The notes below the pieces were generated by a model that had not been told where the DNA came from, searched no databases, and was given only the letters and a program-made list of their open reading frames with translations. Shown here piece by piece: positions 41,007 through 43,935 of a DNA stretch of 43,935 nt; position 1 is the stretch's first letter; each line of letters starts with the position of its first letter. The translations under genes were made by a program, and so were the position numbers. Source of the stretch: a virus; IMG/VR virus record IMGVR_UViG_3300008267_000100, positions 1 to 43,935 of that record, one strand, 5' to 3'.

Positions 41007-43117
41007 GCAGTCTTAGTAATTACTTAGTAGAATCGTTATTAAACGAAATTCAAGAAGGCACAATTGTGTTATTCCCTGGAGGATTTAAACCACCTCATGG
41101 TGGTCACTTTGAATTAGCAAAGCGCTACGCAGCCGAGCCAACAGTATCGCAAGTTATTATACTAATAGGCCCTGGTGAACGTGAAGGAATCACAAGAGAG
41201 CAGAGTATAGCAGTATGGCGTGAGCTTATTAAAAACGAACCAAAGATCCTAGTACAACAAACAGAAGTCAACAGTCCACTAGCAGCAGCCTACAAGTTTA
41301 TTGAAACAGCAAAGCCAGGAACATATGCATTAGCAGCAAGTTCCAAAGGAGAAGACTATGCTAGGGTAAAAGATTTTGTGAAAGGACATAGTGAAGGTGG
41401 AAAGTACGCAAGAGAGGGTGTTTTTGTCAGAGAGTTGCCATTAAACACAAGCCCTATTATATACAAAAATAGATCAGAAAAGGCAGCTAAGTATGCACCT
41501 GGCAAAAGTGAAAACGGAAAAGGAATTAGTGCAAGTGTACTGAGAGCTGACTTAAAAAATAACGATAAGGAAGCTTTTGCAACTAGCTATCCAAACGTAG
41601 CAGATAAAGCAATTACCGATAAGATATTTGACATCTTAAAAAAAAACGCTAAGGAATCTGTAAGTGAACACTGGTCACAACCAGAACCATCCGGTAACAT
41701 GCCACTTCAAGCTGACCTATATTCAGCTCAACCAAAGAGTAGAGTATACGTTACAAAAAAAATTAATGGTCGAACACTATCGCTGACACCAAAGCAATAC
41801 TCAACCTACGTACCAGACGAAGGTGATTCATTTGATTATAGTAAGTTTGACGGAGTCGTAAGACGGTTAGCAAACCTAACAGAAGGCGGTGCAGCAGGTC
41901 ACTTGGCGCATCCATACGAAGACATAGACTTGACCTTCGGAGAGATTAAAACAATGATCGAGCTTGCTTTGGGTGGTAAGCTTGAGTACGCTCAAGAGAA
42001 GTTAGATGGACAAAACCTAATGGTTACATTTAAGGACGGTGTAATGCGTGCTGCTAGGAATAAAGGCCAAGTAAAAAACTACGGTGAAAATAGTTTAACA
42101 ATAGATCAAATCTCAAAGCAGTTTGAAGGTCGTGGACCAATCCAAACAGCTTTCGTTGAAACTATGAGAGATTTGGAAATTGCAATTAATAAACTCTCTC
42201 CCCAAGAGAAAGCAGACTTTTTCAAAAATGGCGAAAGGTTCATTAGCTTAGAAATTCTTTTTCCTGAAACATCAAACGTAATTCCTTACGGAGCTGCACA
42301 ACTTAGACTACACCACTTCAAGCAATATGATATTCAAGGCAATGTCCAAGAAGAGGATGTAGCTGGGATATATCAACTACAAAAGTCCTTAGATACAATT
42401 AAAGCAAACCAGCAAAAAACGTTTATGATCAGAACAACAGATCCAGCAAAGCTAAAAGCCGATTTGGATCTGCCAAACCAATTAAAGCAATTTACAGCTG
42501 ATGTAGACAAGGTGCGCTCTAAGTACAACCTGAGTGATTCACAATCCGTTAGCGAGTACGTTAAGCGTTGGTGGACTGATTTTATTAAAAGTAAAGCTAA
42601 GGATATGCAAGTCAAGCTACCAAAGCGAATTTTGGAGCTCCTAGTTAGCCGTTGGGCATTTACGGACAAGTCTGTAAAAATAGGTGAAATAAAAGGTGGA
42701 ATAGCTGATGATAAGTTTCGTGCATGGGTTGATCAATTTGATAAAACTGAAGTAGAAGCAACAAAGAAGATAGCACTAAAGCCAATTGAGCTTCTATTCC
42801 TGAAATTAGGAGTACGAGTATTGCAAAATATAGAAAACTTGACTGCAGTGAACCCCGATGAAGCTAAGCGTAAAATCAAACAAGATGTATCAGCAGCAAT
42901 TAGAGGAATACAAAAAGCTGCCGATACAGAAAGCATAGAAGACTCAGACGCAGCTATAAAGTTTTTAAAGCGCGAACTTACGAGATTAAAAGATATTGGT
43001 GGCTTCAATGCCATCGTTCCGACAGAAGGGTTAGTATTTAAATATAAAGGTAAGTTGTATAAGCTAACTGGAGCGTTTGCGCCTATCAATCAAATTTTAG
43101 GATATTTAAGATTTTAA
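41003..43117 (+). CDS. NMNAT-like nucleotidyltransferase fused to ligase-like nucleotidyltransferase
   Basis: A 704-residue two-part protein. Residues 20-215 are a HIGH-type nucleotidyltransferase: FPGGFKPPHGGH (24-35) and the ISxxxxR block GISASVLR (174-181), as in NMN adenylyltransferases and related cytidylyltransferases. Residues 325-704 carry the covalent nucleotidyltransferase (ligase) motifs: I, K333-L-D-G336 with the presumed adenylated lysine; R352-N-K; III-like RFISLEILF (412-420); IV, E675-G-L-V-F-K680; V, K684-L-Y-K687. A helical insertion of about 250 residues separates motifs III and IV, far longer than in T4 Rnl2. The first half may make NAD or transfer a nucleotide; the second may be an RNA or DNA ligase. 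Joint function is unknown. Confidence 0.8.
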   Translation: MSSLSNYLVESLLNEIQEGTIVLFPGGFKPPHGGHFELAKRYAAEPTVSQVIILIGPGEREGITREQSIAVWRELIKNEPKILVQQTEVNSPLAAAYKFIETAKPGTYALAASSKGEDYARVKDFVKGHSEGGKYAREGVFVRELPLNTSPIIYKNRSEKAAKYAPGKSENGKGISASVLRADLKNNDKEAFATSYPNVADKAITDKIFDILKKNAKESVSEHWSQPEPSGNMPLQADLYSAQPKSRVYVTKKINGRTLSLTPKQYSTYVPDEGDSFDYSKFDGVVRRLANLTEGGAAGHLAHPYEDIDLTFGEIKTMIELALGGKLEYAQEKLDGQNLMVTFKDGVMRAARNKGQVKNYGENSLTIDQISKQFEGRGPIQTAFVETMRDLEIAINKLSPQEKADFFKNGERFISLEILFPETSNVIPYGAAQLRLHHFKQYDIQGNVQEEDVAGIYQLQKSLDTIKANQQKTFMIRTTDPAKLKADLDLPNQLKQFTADVDKVRSKYNLSDSQSVSEYVKRWWTDFIKSKAKDMQVKLPKRILELLVSRWAFTDKSVKIGEIKGGIADDKFRAWVDQFDKTEVEATKKIALKPIELLFLKLGVRVLQNIENLTAVNPDEAKRKIKQDVSAAIRGIQKAADTESIEDSDAAIKFLKRELTRLKDIGGFNAIVPTEGLVFKYKGKLYKLTGAFAPINQILGYLRF

Positions 43118-43120
43118 ACT

Positions 43121-43426
43121 ATGAAATTAAAAAAGTTAATTCCTTTAGAAGAAAAAAAGGAAGCAATAGCAACTTCACCAGCAACAAACGTGACTTTGCA
43201 CTACGACAAAGGATTTAATGAAGTTGGAGAAACTGGATCACCAGAAGCTACATTCAGCATTAGCATTAGTAGTACGGGTGGTAAGGAATTCTTTAGAGGA
43301 GTATCCGACCGCTCAGAAGCAGATAAAATTAACGAAGGTGTTAGATTAGAGTTACGCAGAGCTATGCGTAAGTTTGATAAACACGTTCAATATATACTCG
43401 ATAAATACAAATACCAAGCTCGATGA
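43121..43426 (+). CDS. Hypothetical protein, 101 residues
   Basis: A small charged protein, with a beta-rich first half (ATFSISISSTGGKEFFRGVS) and a basic helical second half (VRLELRRAMRKFDKHVQYIL). It begins 3 bases after the NMNAT-ligase gene and overlaps the next by ATGA (43423-43426). No family was recognised; it might act with the fusion enzyme or simply share its operon. Confidence 0.65.
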   Translation: MKLKKLIPLEEKKEAIATSPATNVTLHYDKGFNEVGETGSPEATFSISISSTGGKEFFRGVSDRSEADKINEGVRLELRRAMRKFDKHVQYILDKYKYQAR

Positions 43427-43911
43427 GTTATCACGTTACGTCAGAAAAAAAGTCTTTTGTTGAATACAAAGAGGGAGATGTCTGGGAAGAGTCAGGCAAG
43501 ACTTGGACTATTAAAAATGGTGTAAAGAAGACTATATCTAAGATGGAGTCTTTCCGCAAAGAAGTTATTACACCACTTGCCTGTCCAAAGTGCACAACCA
43601 ACATGAGAAGTCAAGTCCATCAGTGGGCATGGAACACATATAAAATGTGTTTCAATTGTGTTGTTGATATGGAGCATGAAATAACAAAAGCAGGTAAATT
43701 AGAAGAGTATACAAAGGCTTTATATAAAGCCAATATGGAATCGTTTTATGGCGATTTAGAGCAGTTTGTTAGTGAGTTCGCAAAAGAGAAAACCCACATC
43801 TTTACAGAGGATGGGCTCAAAGAGAACTGGGTTGATAACACGGGAAAGGTTGTAGAAAAAATAGGGCAGGAAGAGTTAAATCAACTAAAAACTAAAATAG
43901 ACAGTATATGA
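43423..43911 (+). CDS. Zinc-ribbon protein, hypothetical
   Basis: A 162-residue protein with a zinc-ribbon-like pair C54-P-K-C57 and C76-F-N-C79, separated by a Trp-rich loop (VHQWAWNTYKM). The N-terminus (EYKEGDVWEESGKTWTIKNG) resembles a small beta domain found in hypothetical proteins of T4-like aquatic phages, and the C-terminal part is helical and acidic. It probably binds nucleic acid or protein through the ribbon, but no role is established. Its stop overlaps a following start (ATGA at 43908). Confidence 0.7.
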   Translation: MSYHVTSEKKSFVEYKEGDVWEESGKTWTIKNGVKKTISKMESFRKEVITPLACPKCTTNMRSQVHQWAWNTYKMCFNCVVDMEHEITKAGKLEEYTKALYKANMESFYGDLEQFVSEFAKEKTHIFTEDGLKENWVDNTGKVVEKIGQEELNQLKTKIDSI

Positions 43912-43935
43912 TAACCCAATCTATAATCATAGCTA
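43908..43935 (+). CDS. Start of a further gene, cut by the window edge
   Basis: ATG at 43908 overlaps the previous stop (ATGA), matching the operon's usual coupling. Nine codons are visible, reading MITQSIIIA, and suggest a hydrophobic N-terminus. Too short to identify. Confidence 0.4.

Noticed and set aside
42733-43089. 118-codon open frame on the - strand
   Set aside because: It is the complement of the region encoding ligase motifs IV and V of the fusion protein, which is clearly the real coding strand.
1-43935. tRNA genes, CRISPR arrays, insertion sequences, attachment sites
   Set aside because: No cloverleaf-like CCA-proximal arms, regularly spaced repeats, transposase or integrase motifs were seen on reading; a tRNAscan and repeat search would settle this.

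Overview
The window is a gene-dense stretch of a double-stranded DNA bacteriophage genome, almost certainly a contractile-tailed myovirus distantly related to T4. About 37 genes (two cut by the window edges) all lie on the + strand, with gaps mostly under 100 bases and many ATGA stop/start overlaps. Base composition is AT-rich (high 30s % GC by eye). Clear T4-type hallmarks are a gp25 baseplate wedge protein, a gp6-like wedge protein, gp5-like OB-fold spike proteins, a gp55-like late sigma factor, a gp61-like primase and a gp47/gp46-like recombination nuclease. Shine-Dalgarno sequences are weak or absent at most starts. The style resembles aquatic T4-like phages, but the host cannot be fixed from the sequence. 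No tRNA, CRISPR, integrase or insertion sequence was seen.

Layout. 1-3.9 kb: small accessory and membrane proteins, a zinc-ribbon protein, an HD-domain phosphohydrolase and the late sigma factor. 4-11 kb: the cell-puncturing spike module. Three tandem paralogues share a gp5-like OB/hub part, but each carries a different peptidoglycan-degrading domain: L,D-transpeptidase-like, M15/VanY peptidase, and GH24-like lysozyme. They are followed by a separate beta-helical needle gene and a protein that may be a decayed M15 domain. 11-14 kb: a long coiled-coil protein, possibly the tape measure. 14.2-32.5 kb: baseplate wedge (gp25, gp6), then large structural and receptor-facing proteins with DNRLRE-like, Ig-like, carbohydrate-binding-like and LamG-like folds, and a family of three paralogous appendage proteins. 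The window's one strong intrinsic terminator splits that family.

32.5-37 kb: a DNA-metabolism island with a T7-type endonuclease I (Holliday junction resolvase), a primase, and a single polypeptide joining the Mre11-like nuclease (gp47) to the Rad50-like ATPase (gp46). 37-41 kb: another large fibre or baseplate protein and its small partner. 41-43.9 kb: a fusion of an NMNAT-like nucleotidyltransferase with a polynucleotide-ligase-like domain, then small proteins including a zinc-ribbon protein.

The most interesting points are the three-enzyme spike cassette with a detached needle, the NMNAT-ligase fusion, the gp47-gp46 fusion, and a recurrent 9-mer (TATTTATAA or close) just upstream of at least nine genes. 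That 9-mer is the reverse complement of the T4 late promoter core, and in three cases it sits so close to the start codon that a conventional promoter reading is difficult.
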